DNA of 64,000 nt from Magicicada septendecula (lineage: Eukaryota; Arthropoda; Insecta; Hemiptera; Cicadidae). The notes under the pieces were generated by a model that saw nothing but the letters and a program-made list of their open reading frames with translations, did not search any database and was not told the DNA's origin. Location: the NCBI GenBank assembly GCA_034769895.1, contig CM068367.1:691538268-691602267 (forward strand). The letters are read 5' to 3'. Position 1 is the stretch's first letter, and each line of letters opens with the position of its first letter. The position numbers were made by a program, and so were the translations under genes. Shown here piece by piece: positions 20,116 through 31,322 of this stretch.

Positions 20116-20983
20116 ATGGGTCACATTATCTTGCTGAAGAAACAAAGACATTGAAAGACAAGATGAGTGAGATTGTAAGAAAAGTACTGTTTTTCCTTTG
20201 TCAAAGTTTTTGAAAATGATGCGTTTTGGCTGACTTTCTCTTAAAACTTCCGGTAAAGCATTCAGCAATTGCTGAACACAAAGACAATAGTACAATACAG
20301 AATTATATAATCAGTGGTGCAAGGTGGGAGTTTGAACATTATCTGTGGTACAGTACAATTATCTTGTGAATATGAAATCGCATTGTCAGCATTTCTAGTT
20401 TTTTGGTGCTTGGTGATTTTTACTGTAGTTTTTGAAAGTATGTCCTCTTTGTATGTACAAAAGAGATAGTCGTAGATAGATCAGTTTATAACATTTATAG
20501 TGCAGTAACATTTATTCCATAGCAACTTTAACAAAAATTCTGTATTAAATAGTTTTCTGCTTGATACTGGTATCTTATACAGATGTACCTATTGTTGTAC
20601 CCTGTTTTTCATTGTGTCGATTATGATGCATGTTAAGTATTTTTTTCATACTATTTAGTTTCTTATTTCACCTTTATATCATTTCAAACACAAAACAACA
20701 AACATTTTTAATGTATCCAATACTCCATTATCTACGTTAGCCAAATACCAAACTCAATGTTAAGAATGCTGTTTACAAGTGTTCCACAGTAGATCCTGGT
20801 AAACTGACTTATATGCAGCTTCAACACAATGTGCAACCACGCTTTTGCACACCCATAACAATATACTGAAATGTTTATTTTAAAGAGCCTGTATTTCTCA
20901 TTTTATAAAAATCATTTATTAATATCTGTGGCAAAATTAATCTGGTTTAATTCCATTTGCTACAAAATATTTATTCACATGTA
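20116..20983. other. intron sequence, nothing seen
   Basis: This is AT-rich sequence between the LINE remnant and the left end of a Tc1/mariner-type element. I found no coding motif or repeat structure. Confidence 0.4.
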
Positions 20984-21187
20984 TACAGGGTGTCCCACCA
21001 GGAGTGGACACTATTTCGGGAGTTGATTTTGAGCTAAAAATAAGAAAAAAAAGTTCATATAAACATGTGTCTGGAAACGATTTGTTAGTGAGTTACGGCT
21101 AGCGAAAGATTTCGTGCATATTTTTGCTCTGTGAGTGAACAGTTGTTAATATTTCATCACAATGTGGAATTGGATATGATGATTAAG

Positions 21188-22404
21188 TGTAACAGTACAG
21201 ACTGACTCAGTACCAGAATTATGGGAATTATGGGTATTTTCAATGTTTATATTATGTAATTATTAAACAGACAGAATGGTTAGGTACATTGTCCCTCTGG
21301 AAAAAGGAACAACGCAAATTCGGCCAGAGTAAAACACCAAGGTCTCCGGTGGACGTGAAAACATCAAAATATACCATGGCGGTGTTTATGACGAAGTACA
21401 ACAATATGCATTATGATTGGGCTATAACACAGCTCCGTCATCGCTAATAACAATGACGCACTGAGTACAATGTGTGTAACCCGGCGTTGTCCAGCAAGAC
21501 AAAGCGGGATGACGTAAGAACTACACACACACAAGCGCAAATTTACATTTGCCTCGTTCTCATTTCAACGCCATTCTTCATAGCAGCCACAGCGATGTAT
21601 CGTTGTGTGCACAAAATTTTACAATAATTTAAATACAACTGGCAAAATGTTGGCCATTATAGTGGAGCAAGAAAGGCTCATATAACTTGTTAACATACAG
21701 TTACTTAAAATGTAAATTCAGTATAATATCAACCTAATTAAACGGCAGACTAAAAAAGGCGAACACCGGCCATCACCATGGGCAGCAAGCACGATCAACG
21801 GATGGACATCAGCACCGATTAACCAGAGAAGTTCCTTTTATTATTTTCTATCTTATGAGCTCATTAATATTCAATTGTGAATAAAGAATGTACAGGTCTA
21901 AAACTGAGTGTGCAAATGAGAGAGTGGATGCATGGCCATAAAAAACATATGCCGAGGGCATTGGTTTGTGTAATAAATTTAAACTCTATTCATTCATAAT
22001 TTGAAGCTGCAGCAGTAATGTCAAACTGATATTAATCCAACAATAAAGCAATTAAAGAATACCAAGAGATATAAAAAGGCAACCGCCATTTTGTTTGAGT
22101 CAGGCCACCTGACGTCATTATAGTAAACACATGGTTCTGTATGTACGAACGTAGAGTGAAATTAAAATTAATGGTTAACCTCCTGAATATTGTGTTATCA
22201 ATTGTGTCGTCCACTGTGTTTCGAAATATTCCTGTACCCGAAACCCTGGAACCCTTAGGTATAAAACAGTGTATAAAAGCAGAAGATGAGCCCGGCTAAT
22301 AATGAATTTGGTGAGTACCAGTAATACCAAATTATGGTATTTGTCTTACATATCTTGTTAGATATATGTAATAATATTATTGAAAGAAGTTGAGTAATAT
22401 TACA
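21188..22404 (+). repeat. 5' LTR of E2
   Basis: It starts TGTAACAGTACAGACTGACT and ends GAGTAATATTACA. It includes two TATA boxes and a splice-donor-like GGTGAGTACC at 22310-22319. Confidence 0.93.
22260..22278 (+). promoter_or_regulatory. paired TATA boxes in the E2 LTR
   Basis: TATAAAA occurs at 22260-22266 and again at 22272-22278, 126 bp before the LTR end. This is the expected position for LTR-driven transcription. The same pair is present in the 3' LTR. Confidence 0.6.
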
Positions 22405-22406
22405 AT

Positions 22407-22425
22407 TGGACGCCCTCACAGTGGA
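22407..22425 (+). promoter_or_regulatory. candidate primer-binding site of E2
   Basis: TGGACGCCCTCACAGTGGA begins two bases after the LTR end. It has the TGG expected opposite a tRNA CCA end. The tRNA was not identified. It differs from the sites in E1 and E3. Confidence 0.55.
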
Positions 22426-22596
22426 CTTTATATAAAATTAATTTATATAAAACAGATAGATGGAGAAACACAGAAGACGATATATAATGAATGAGAGGTT
22501 ATGTTGTTGAAGTTAAATAGTTAAATACGAGTTGAGTATATTGCGTAGTCAAATACAAATAAAGATAAATAACCATTTAAAATACTAAAATACAAA

Positions 22597-23760
22597 ATGG
22601 CAGAAAATAATAACAGCATAGAAATAGAAAATTCAGAGACAGAATCCATTTTATTGGAAAGACACATTAGCTCAACACCCAAAATAGTTGAAAATAAAAT
22701 CTCATTAGAAAATTTATTTACATTAATCAATGACAAATTCGAACAACAAAACAGTAAGTTCGAAGACAAATTAAATCAGATGAATGGTACGCTTAATGCA
22801 AAATTAGACAGTTTTGAGAGTGAGCTAAAAAAGCAAAATACTTTACAGAATGTCAAATTAAACCAAGTAGAAGAGAGATTAGAAAAATTTAAAAACGAAA
22901 TACAGAAACAAAATTGTAACATTGACAAGGTAGACAAATCAGATAGAAATAAAGACAAGGTAAGTAGTGGTGAGAATTATAATAGAATTACAAATATGGT
23001 GTTAGAAAATAATTGTGTGAGTATTGAGAGTGGTGATAAAAGTATAATGGGAGTAGAATTTGATAATGAAGTGATAAAAAGTGTTGATGAATTAGAGAGA
23101 AAGTATAGAGAGAATTTACAGATAAAGGGGTTGCAGGGGGTAAATTTTTCCCGTAATGTTATAGTAGGGGGTGAAGTAAAGACTTCACGTGTGTTTAGGA
23201 AGGACGAGAGTGCCTTCAATGCGTATTTGGAAGACCAAAGGTCTACAAATAAAGTGGTCCCTAGTTTTTTTTGTGCACTTCACAGGTGGTGCAGTGATAA
23301 AGTAGTAGAGTCCCCTGCATATATGGACAAAGAGTGTGTAGCTTGGTATGATGGTGAGAAAGGTTTTGAGAGAGAGAGAAAGAGAGAAATTGAGATATAT
23401 AAAGTAAAGAAAAATTATGAAGAGTTTATGAAAAGGTTAGGTGTAGAGATGATATATAATAAAAATAATGAGTACCTACCTTGTAAGGAAGCGGATATAG
23501 CAGTAGTAGGAGATGATAATGAAAATAATGACTTAGTAACTTATCTGATTGTGACGAATTATACTGGAGGTGACAGGACAATAACCAATCGTGACAAGTT
23601 GTATGATAAATTGATAGGGAATAACCCTATTAATTATGATGGTTTTATAAAATATAAGAATTTAAGTGTGTATTATATTAATGATGTTAATATAATGTAT
23701 TTAATAAAAAATAAATTGTACAGACCGAAGATAAGACTATTGTTTAACGATGGAGGGTAG
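22597..23760 (+). CDS. E2 single ORF, Gag-like coiled coil plus unrecognised C-terminal domain
   Basis: This 387-residue ORF is intact and starts in good context (CAAAATGGC). Residues 1-110 contain a short STP motif and a coiled coil (INDKFEQQNSKFEDK). They resemble in order and spacing the E1 Gag N-terminus (STP, then KFDMLNKRFDTNDEKFE). Residues ~150-387 have no capsid-like YWSE block, no zinc finger and no enzyme motif that I know. Visible features are FFCALHRWCSDKVVESPAYM and VTYLIVTNYTGGDRTITNRD. The ORF could be a highly diverged Gag, a fusion of a Gag N-terminus with a new domain, or an accessory protein. Its preservation in an element with recent LTRs suggests that it works. Confidence 0.75.
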   Translation: MAENNNSIEIENSETESILLERHISSTPKIVENKISLENLFTLINDKFEQQNSKFEDKLNQMNGTLNAKLDSFESELKKQNTLQNVKLNQVEERLEKFKNEIQKQNCNIDKVDKSDRNKDKVSSGENYNRITNMVLENNCVSIESGDKSIMGVEFDNEVIKSVDELERKYRENLQIKGLQGVNFSRNVIVGGEVKTSRVFRKDESAFNAYLEDQRSTNKVVPSFFCALHRWCSDKVVESPAYMDKECVAWYDGEKGFERERKREIEIYKVKKNYEEFMKRLGVEMIYNKNNEYLPCKEADIAVVGDDNENNDLVTYLIVTNYTGGDRTITNRDKLYDKLIGNNPINYDGFIKYKNLSVYYINDVNIMYLIKNKLYRPKIRLLFNDGG

Positions 23761-25608
23761 ACCTTCTATTGTGTTATGAACATTTAATTGTGTGGACAGT
23801 GTTTTTAAAAATGGACTGATTAGGACTGATTATGGCAAATGATTTCATGATTATGTGAATTGTATATTTTGTGTATTGATGTCTATGTATTTGTGTATTT
23901 ACTGTTGTGTATTTTATATATTTTTTAGGTAAGCATGTATTGTACGATTTTAAATAACTGAAGAAAGCTAAATGATATTATGGAATTTAGATTTTAAAGG
24001 GTTAGTAAATGATTAAGCAGGTAATAGATTTGGGTATTGAGAGGTAGTGTTGTTAGTTGGTAAGTGATGAATTTTGTAATAGTATATTAAGTTGAAATGT
24101 TGTAAAGAGTTTGGGGAATAGTGACAAATAAAGGCATTGGAGTTAGTTAAATAGAGTTATTGGGAGTTAGGAAAAATAAAGTGTTGAGATGTTGATAGTA
24201 TATAAAGAGGTGTTAGATATTTTAGGGACACAGTGGTTAGTAATTATATGTAGAGTTGAGTGATGTGAGTGGTAATTATATTTGTTGTTGATGGTGATAT
24301 TTTGTAATAAGGGTATTGGTGTAGGAGTCCAACGAGAGATGTTGAGACAGGAGGGATCGTTGTGTGCCGGAAAGGGTTATCTGAAAGGGTCAGAAACCGA
24401 TAAGGGAATGAGTTGGTTAGAGGGAATACACACATACTAGTACAAAAAAGGCGCGGTGCCAGAGGTTTTAAATGGGATTTGTGAAGGGGGTTTATTATAG
24501 AGATATTGGTGTCAAAAAATATTAATGGTTAGAAGCGGTTAGTGTAAAAAAGGGGTAGTAAGGTTAGGTTGACAGATGCCAAAATAAGACAGAGAAAATA
24601 ATGAATAATAGAGAGTCACCCAAACGAGTAAGGATAGAAGGGTTAGAAAAGGAAAATTCATGATAGGAAGGTAATGTAACAGAAAGGTAAGGATAAATTT
24701 GAAATTGTTGTATAGAATCTAATGAGTGTTAAATAATTAAAAGTTAATTGAGAATTGATGTGATAAAGTTTGGTACAAATCATGTAAATGTAAATTGTTT
24801 AAAGTAAGGTAAATGTAACAATGTTAATATGTAATGTACAATGTTTTATGATGTTTTATTATGTTGATGGCAATAGAGTGTGTGGTTAGGAGGTCATTAC
24901 AGGGGTAATGACGATAACAAGTGTTAAGAGATAGTATATTCTAAAGTTGAAAATCTAAAGGTACAAATGAAGATTGATAAAAAATATTATAGTAAGCTGC
25001 CATGTACAAAATAGAAGAAGGGGATCTAAGTTGAGCAATAGAATTTAAATAAAAGTGTCTGCCACGATAGTTGTAATCTGAATTTGTAGAATTAATTAGG
25101 TGAAGGTATTTTGGGGTATGTTAAAGAATTATTGATATATTGTGTTATGTGTATAGTTATAGATATGTTGTTATTTTCTTACAAATAAGAAATTGATTTA
25201 GGTGGTGGTAAAAATCAAGGTATTCTAAGTCTTGTAGTTGTGAGGTTGAACCTGTTGATTTTAAGACCAAACCAATGCCCCAAACACAAACCAATGCGTC
25301 TAAAGGGGAACATATCAGTTGTAGATATGTAAGTGTATTATACCACTATTTTGAATTTTGTATTGGATGTTTCAGAGTTTTGTGGTGTTGTGACCGCAGT
25401 CCTGGGCTGGCTGGAGCGTCAGAACAGGAGTGTAGAGTGCCTCATGGCCTTATGGTGTAGGGATCTCTCAGGAGAAGTCCAGTAAGGTCAGAGGGTGCGA
25501 CCAACATCATGGGACCAAGGGTAAGTGATGATAAAATTTTTTTTTGTAACGTTACAGGGGGTTGTGGTGACATATCTAGACTGATCCTTTTAGGAAAGTG
25601 TGAATGAG
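23761..25608 (+). other. E2 3' non-coding region
   Basis: About 1.85 kb without a sense ORF or pol remnants. Two parts resemble E1: about 24270-24450 (TGTAGGAGT, GATAAGGGAATGAG, CATACTAGTACAAAA in order) and 25302-25482 (AAAGGGGAACATATCAG and GGGATCTCT before AAGTCCAG). Since the LTRs of E1 and E2 differ, this conserved interior suggests packaging or other cis signals. Confidence 0.7.
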
Positions 25609-25650
25609 TCAAGGAAATTTTTTGTGTTTCGACACAAAAATTTTCCTTGA
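25609..25650 (+). other. hairpin adjoining the E2 polypurine tract
   Basis: The arms TCAAGGAAATTTTTTGTGT (25609-25627) and ACACAAAAATTTTCCTTGA (25632-25650) pair at 18 of 19 positions around a TTCG loop. The 3' arm runs into the polypurine tract. UUCG is a known extra-stable RNA tetraloop in some stem contexts. Confidence 0.88.
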
Positions 25651-25655
25651 GGGGG
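25649..25655 (+). promoter_or_regulatory. E2 polypurine tract
   Basis: GAGGGGG lies two bases before the 3' LTR. It is identical to the tract of E1 and overlaps the foot of the hairpin. Confidence 0.75.
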
Positions 25656-25657
25656 TT

Positions 25658-26875
25658 TGTAACAGTACAGACTGACTCAGTACCAGAATTATGGGAATTA
25701 TGGGTATTTTCAATGTTTATATTATGTAATTATTAAACAGACAGAATGGTTAGGTACATTGTCCCTCTGGAAAAAGGAACAACGCAAATTCGGCCAGAGT
25801 AAAACACCAAGGTCTCCGGTGGACGTGAAAACATCAAAATATACCATGGCGGTGTTTATGACGAAGTACAACAATATGCATTATGATTGGGCTATAACAC
25901 AGCTCCGTCATCGCTAATAACAATGACGCACTGAGTACAATGTGTGTAACCCGGCGTTGTCCAGCAAGACAAAGCGGGATGACGTAAGAACTACACACAC
26001 ACAAGCGCAAATTTACATTTGCCTCGTTCTCATTTCAACGCCATTCTTCATAGCAGCCACAGCGATGTATCGTTTTGTGCACAAAATTTTACAATAATTT
26101 AAATACAACTGGCAAAATGTTGGCCATTATAGTGGAGCAACAAAGGCTCATATAACTTGTTAACATACAGTTACTTAAAATGTAAATTCAGTGTAATATC
26201 AACCTAATTAAACGGCAGACTAAAAAAGGCGAACACCGGCCATCACCATGGGCAGCAAGCACGATCAACGGATGGACATCAGCACCGATTAACCAGAGAA
26301 GTTCCTTTTATTATTTTCTATCTTATGAGCTCATTAATATTCAATTGTGAATTAAAGAATGTACAGGTCTAAAACTGAGTGTGCAAATGAGAGAGTGGAT
26401 GCATGGCCATAAAAAACATATGCCGAGGGCATTGGTTTGTGTAATAAATTTAAACTCTATTCATTCATAATTTGAAGCTGCAGCAGTAATGTCAAACTGA
26501 TATTAATCCAACAATAAAGCAATTAAAGAATACCAAGAGATATAAAAAGGCAACCGCCATTTTGTTTGAGTCAGGCCACCTGACGTCATTATAGTAAACA
26601 CATGGTTCTGTATGTACGAACGTAGAGTGAAATTAAAATTAATGGTTAACCTCCTGAATATTGTGTTATCAATTGTGTCATCCACTGTGTTTCGAAATCT
26701 TCCTGTACCCGAAACCCTGGAACCCTTAGGTATAAAACAGTGTATAAAAGCAGAAGATGAGCCCGGCTAATAATGAATTTGGTGAGTACCAGTAATACCA
26801 AATTATGGTATTTGTCTTATATATCTTGTTAGATATATGTAATAATATTATTTAAAGAAGTTGAGTAATATTACA
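25658..26875 (+). repeat. 3' LTR of E2
   Basis: It starts TGTAACAGTACAG and ends GTAATATTACA, followed by the target duplication TAAG at 26876-26879. It is one base longer than the 5' copy (GAATTAAAG against GAATAAAG). Confidence 0.93.
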
Positions 26876-26878
26876 TAA

Positions 26879-27640
26879 GTTGAAAATATTCTTAGAACAG
26901 ATGAACGAAGTCCTACAACAAGTCTGCGAAGAATATCTAGGCAACTTCATATTCCAAAATCTAGCGTATGGCAAACATTGCATTTCAATGGATTGTATCC
27001 ATTTCATGTACAGAAAGTGCACCACCTGCAGCCAAGAGATTTTGCTGCGAGATTGCAATTTTGTGAGTGGCTTAATAAAAATCACTGCGTACTTTCACAA
27101 CTGCTCTTTACAGATGAAGCTACATTTATCCGTGATGGTATCAACAACATTCAAAATTCTCATCAGTGGTCAGACGAGAATCCACAAGCCACTGTGAATA
27201 CAAATTTTCAGCATAGATTTTCAGTTAATGTGTGGTGTGGTATAATAGATAACCAGTTAACTGGGCCCGTAACATTATAAAATCGCCTTACAGGGCAAAA
27301 TTACCTAGAATTTTTACAGAATGAATTTTTTCCTCTACTGGAAGATGTCCCACTGTCAAAACGAATGAACATGTTTTTCCAACACAACGGACCTCCTCCA
27401 CATTCTACTCGTCATGTAACAGAATTTTTAAATGACCTTTTCCCTAATAAATGGATAGGTCGTAGAGGACTTGTTAATTGGCCAACAAGGTCTCCAGACC
27501 TCACACCATTAGATTATTGTTTATGGGGTTGGATGAAGAGTGAGGTTTATAAACTAAAAGTTAATACGTCAGATGAACTGGTCGCTCGAATTTTAAATGC
27601 TGCTGCCCTCATAAAGGGACATGAAGATGTTTTAAGATGA
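26879..27640 (+). pseudogene. DD41D Tc1/mariner transposase, inactive
   Basis: The frame downstream of E2 encodes a Tc1/mariner-type transposase. It contains the end of the HTH region, then LLFTDEATFIRDG (first catalytic Asp), FFQHNGPPPHS and RSPDLTPLDYCLWGW (third acidic residue, Asp). The second block normally reads QxDGAPPH, and the catalytic Asp is Asn here. There are 41 residues between that Asn and the last Asp, so the family is DD41D. An in-frame TAA lies at 27278-27280. The N-terminal DNA-binding part is missing on both sides of E2, so it was lost before or independently of the E2 insertion. Confidence 0.82.
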
Positions 27641-28104
27641 GCAACACAAGATCTTTGGAAATGATTTACAAAGTGCATCGATTTCAATGGGGGGATTTTT
27701 GAACATGAATTAAAAGATAAAAAGATTAGTTTATTTTCAACAATTAAAATTAATTTATCTTCAAGGTAAGTTAATTTTATTTTACAAGCTTGAATACTGA
27801 TAATTTTGATTTTTTGTTTATTATCTAGGATCATTACAATTTCTGCCATATTTTGCAGTCAATTAAAGATACGGTTTTTAGACCTGTTTTATTCAAATTT
27901 TCATGTGAAAAACCATACAAAACCATCAAATTTACCCATTAATGCACGTTAAAAAAATTCAGCAGAGCTTTATTTCACTCACGGAGCAAAAATATGTGCG
28001 AAATCGCATGTTTCCGGTCATATGTTTACATGAACTTTTTTTCTTATTTTTAGCTCTAAAATCAACTCTCAAAATAGTGTCCACTCCTGGTGGGACACCC
28101 TGTA

Positions 28105-28679
28105 TATATTCATTAAGGAGAAGATTTAAACATCTGTACAATACGTTTAACATATCAGTATCTGAAGCGGAAGGAAGAAAGTCTGTGGCACCTTCCTGAT
28201 ACCATTTATGCTGTAAAATGAGATATCATCTTTACTGTTTAATGAGTTTGTTGAATTTTCTGTACTAATAATGTAACCCTTATATTTTTTTGCTTATTTT
28301 TATGATGACAACAGAATAGAAAATACTGTAGTTATTTTCTTTTAATTTCTGTAGTTTTATTTTTAAAAATATAAACACTTCACCAAAGAAAATTCTGGCT
28401 GTGCTTCCGATCTAACTTCAGGTGTGTGCTCCTGACGATAGAAGTTCAGATTTAGCATTTTGCTAATATTTTAAAGAATTAAGTATTTTTAACATGTCAG
28501 TCCAAGAAGTTATGCAAATATATTTGTTTGGAATGGCAGCTTGCCTTTATGTGTTTAAGAATACTGGACTTTTCAGTAACCAGAGTAGGTATAGACAATG
28601 TAATAGGTATTCATTGTAAACTTTAATTCACTGTTAGAAAGGAACTGCTGTTTCTTGTTAACTAAAGAACTGACCATAC
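28105..28679. other. DENN intron sequence, nothing seen
   Basis: AT-rich sequence between the DD41D element and the next host exon. No repeats or coding fragments were recognised. Confidence 0.4.
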
Positions 28680-28821
28680 CTGTTGCTGTTTTCTTCTGAG
28701 TCACTTGTTCTTCATTATGACCAGAGTCATCAGGAATTGATGTGGCTGATTCAGAATCACTCCCTTCATCTTGTGGCAACTTCATGCATTTCCCATACGC
28801 TTCATTTACCATCATCTGAAC
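28680..28821 (-). CDS. DENN-gene upstream exon, acidic linker
   Basis: A 142-nt minus-strand exon with acceptor TTTTTTTAG before 28821 and donor GTATGG after 28680. It encodes VQMMVNEAYGKCMKLPQDEG followed by a Ser/Asp/Glu-rich stretch (SDSESATSIPDDSGHNEE). It begins in phase 0 and leaves one base, which matches the two leading bases of the exon at 16615-16835. The low-complexity acidic sequence fits the disordered region before the DENN module in DENND2-type proteins; that is inference. The intron that follows (28679 to 16836) holds about 11.8 kb of mostly mobile DNA. Confidence 0.75.
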
Positions 28822-30628
28822 CTAAAAAAAATTACTACTTCACACTGAAGTGTTTATTACTTCTTAACACTATACAGTACTGTTTTTACTTAAGGAGAAC
28901 TTTTCTTTCTTAATTTAATCTTTATATCATAGTAAACTGATTTAACAAATAAAAGCAACCAAGCTCCTAATTGTTTCACAAATTTGTTTTATGTTGTTCA
29001 CACTTTATCCACTCACAATTAATAAGGTTCCAGTACTTCTAATTAGTTTTATGTATATATAATTATTAGTTTATATAATAATTGTACAAATTATTTATTC
29101 AGCACTTTTACTTTGAAAATTTTTAGTAATTATTAATGATTTCATTGTATCCATTGTGCATCTGAAACACACTGTACATCTGAACACTGCAGTAAATTAC
29201 TTTTAATTCATTGATTGTTTGTTATACTCAAAATAATCCTATGATAGGACATAAGATTTCAGAAGTGACAAATGCAGATTGTTAATGTTTTCAGCATGGT
29301 CTTACACCGGATGGTCTGGCTGTAGTCCTGCATGATAACAGAAGCACATGTTGTCCTGTGCAGAGTGGATAAAAAGACAATGGTCGTTATATATTACATG
29401 GGAGCAGGCATGGACAACATGGTAGTAGTCTCAGGCAGGGACTACGCACTGAATTCTGACAGTACTTGTCTGAGTTGGATGTAGTGTTTGGTTTTAAAAA
29501 ATCTTTAATGAAGTTTATGTACTTAAGTTTACTGTGGTTATGCAGTTGTGGTTGTATTTATGTTGTACTTTATAAACATAAATGCGATGTTATGGGAATT
29601 TATTCTGTGTACGCCTGGACAGATGGTGTTATAACAAAAAAAGGCTAAGAATTCAATAGATAATATAAGTAATTTGGTCTTATCAAACATGCTTAATTAT
29701 AAAACAAACCTAGACCTAAAACAACTGGGGCTATCAAAATCCAACTTAAATATAACCAAAAAATAAAAAATAAACATGAAAAAAAATATATACTACGCCA
29801 TTTTTATTACTACTGAATATGCCTTTATGAGCATTGTAAAAACTTGGTTTCCTAGTAGTACTTAGCTACTTTTGTTATGAATATTAGGTTTATGCTTATG
29901 CCCTTCTAATGAAAAACTCCACTAGCCATCACTGCTCATGAATAAATGATTCAATAATAAAGACTTGTGCCTCCCAATTACCTCTGCTGAAGCACAGGCA
30001 GGATGAAGAATAAAGAAACGTCATTTTACCTAGCAGCAGAAGATTGTTCAAATCAGTGCTGAGAGAACCAAGTGGTGGGTGTTTAATGAAATAGAACACA
30101 GAAGAAACAAATCTTTAGAAATTTTCAAAATGTTCTCAACTCCAGTACTCAAAGGAAACCCTCACCAGCACATTATAATCTGTATACTTGCAGCAATTTA
30201 AACCAGAGACATAGCTTCCTATAAATGAAATTAGAAAAGAGAAGAGTTGGATAAAACCTGATACTACAAACCCTAATCATGAATGATACTTAGAAGGCCT
30301 AATGTTAACTGTTACATGTTAGTACACAACATTATATAATTCTATTCATTACCAAGTAATTCATTTTTACGTTCATATCACCTAGAAATCTGTCTTGGCT
30401 ATTAAAGTCCCAATAATCACATTAATTCACATGTGTGCTGCCACCAAAACAAACAAAATATTGTGCCAGTCAGGACACAGATTAACCCCAGATTGTTATG
30501 CCAAAGCCTCCTTTTCTTGTTAGTTCACTGACTCAGTCAAGACAGGGATTGGTTACCACCAGCTTGGATTAGGTTAGTTGGTTTAACAAACAGATCCCAA
30601 CAAATAGATGAGAATGGAGTCAACATTG
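28822..30628. other. DENN intron sequence, nothing firm
   Basis: AT-rich DNA up to the solo LTR. A 60-codon plus-strand ORF at 29466-29648 has no recognisable features and is probably chance. Confidence 0.4.
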
Positions 30629-31322
30629 ATACTGTTACGACATTACAGAACAGTCTACGTGTTTATCGAATGTTCCAGAGGAATCTGGCTGTAATGTGAA
30701 TGGAGTACGTGATTCTCGACGCATTAGCTAGACTGTGTCAGAAGCCGCGCGAACTGTGTCAAGGCCATAATGAATTACGCTCTAATGTTTTCCTTTATTG
30801 TTAATACACAGTATGGAATATTCTAGTATTTCATGGGTATTGATCGAAAATAACTTGTGTTTATTGTTTGCAACGAACGTGACTTATGTTTAGACTGCAG
30901 TAGGCTGTAAATAATACACAGTAACTGTTGTACGCTTAATTTTGCAAATTCCAGGAATGAACCATTCTTTGTTATGAAAGTTGCTAAACAGCATAGGGGG
31001 GGAAGGTATTTCCAGAACTAGGCCTGTTTTGATTGAATGTGCATAACCGTAAATAGCGGATACTGTATTCTATTTTCGTAGTTTAGTTGACTTTGGTCGG
31101 TCGTTGTCTTTGGTCACTCACTCGAACAAGTGCTTCTGTGTGCGTATTGCGATAGTACGCATTACGAGCTTACTTTTAAATAACAGTGCAGTTATTTTAA
31201 CTAGTGATTTTATATTTGTCAGTACAGTACAGTACTTCAGTATTTACAGTTTAAAGTGAAGATTTGAAATTACGTAATTACATAACTTTTTCACAATTTT
31301 TTATCACCAATTTTTTTTATAA

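Larger units (their letters stand above)
21188..26875 (+). mobile_element. pol-less LTR retrotransposon (E2), 5.7 kb
   Basis: LTRs at 21188-22404 and 25658-26875 (1217 and 1218 bp) differ at about eight sites by eye. They are flanked by TAAG on both sides (21184-21187 and 26876-26879). The interior has a primer-binding site, one 387-codon ORF, 1.8 kb of non-coding sequence, a hairpin and a polypurine tract, but no protease, RT or integrase. It is therefore non-autonomous. It is inserted inside the DD41D element. Confidence 0.93.
20986..28102 (+). mobile_element. DD41D-type Tc1/mariner element, split by E2
   Basis: The outer ends CAGGGTGTCCCACCAGGAGT (20986) and its complement ending at 28102 form inverted repeats. 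They extend for about 50 bp (GTGGACACTATTTCGGGAGT inside) and are bounded by TA on both sides. The interior is split at 21188 by the LTR element E2, which duplicated TAAG. Without E2 the element is about 1.4 kb. Confidence 0.88.
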
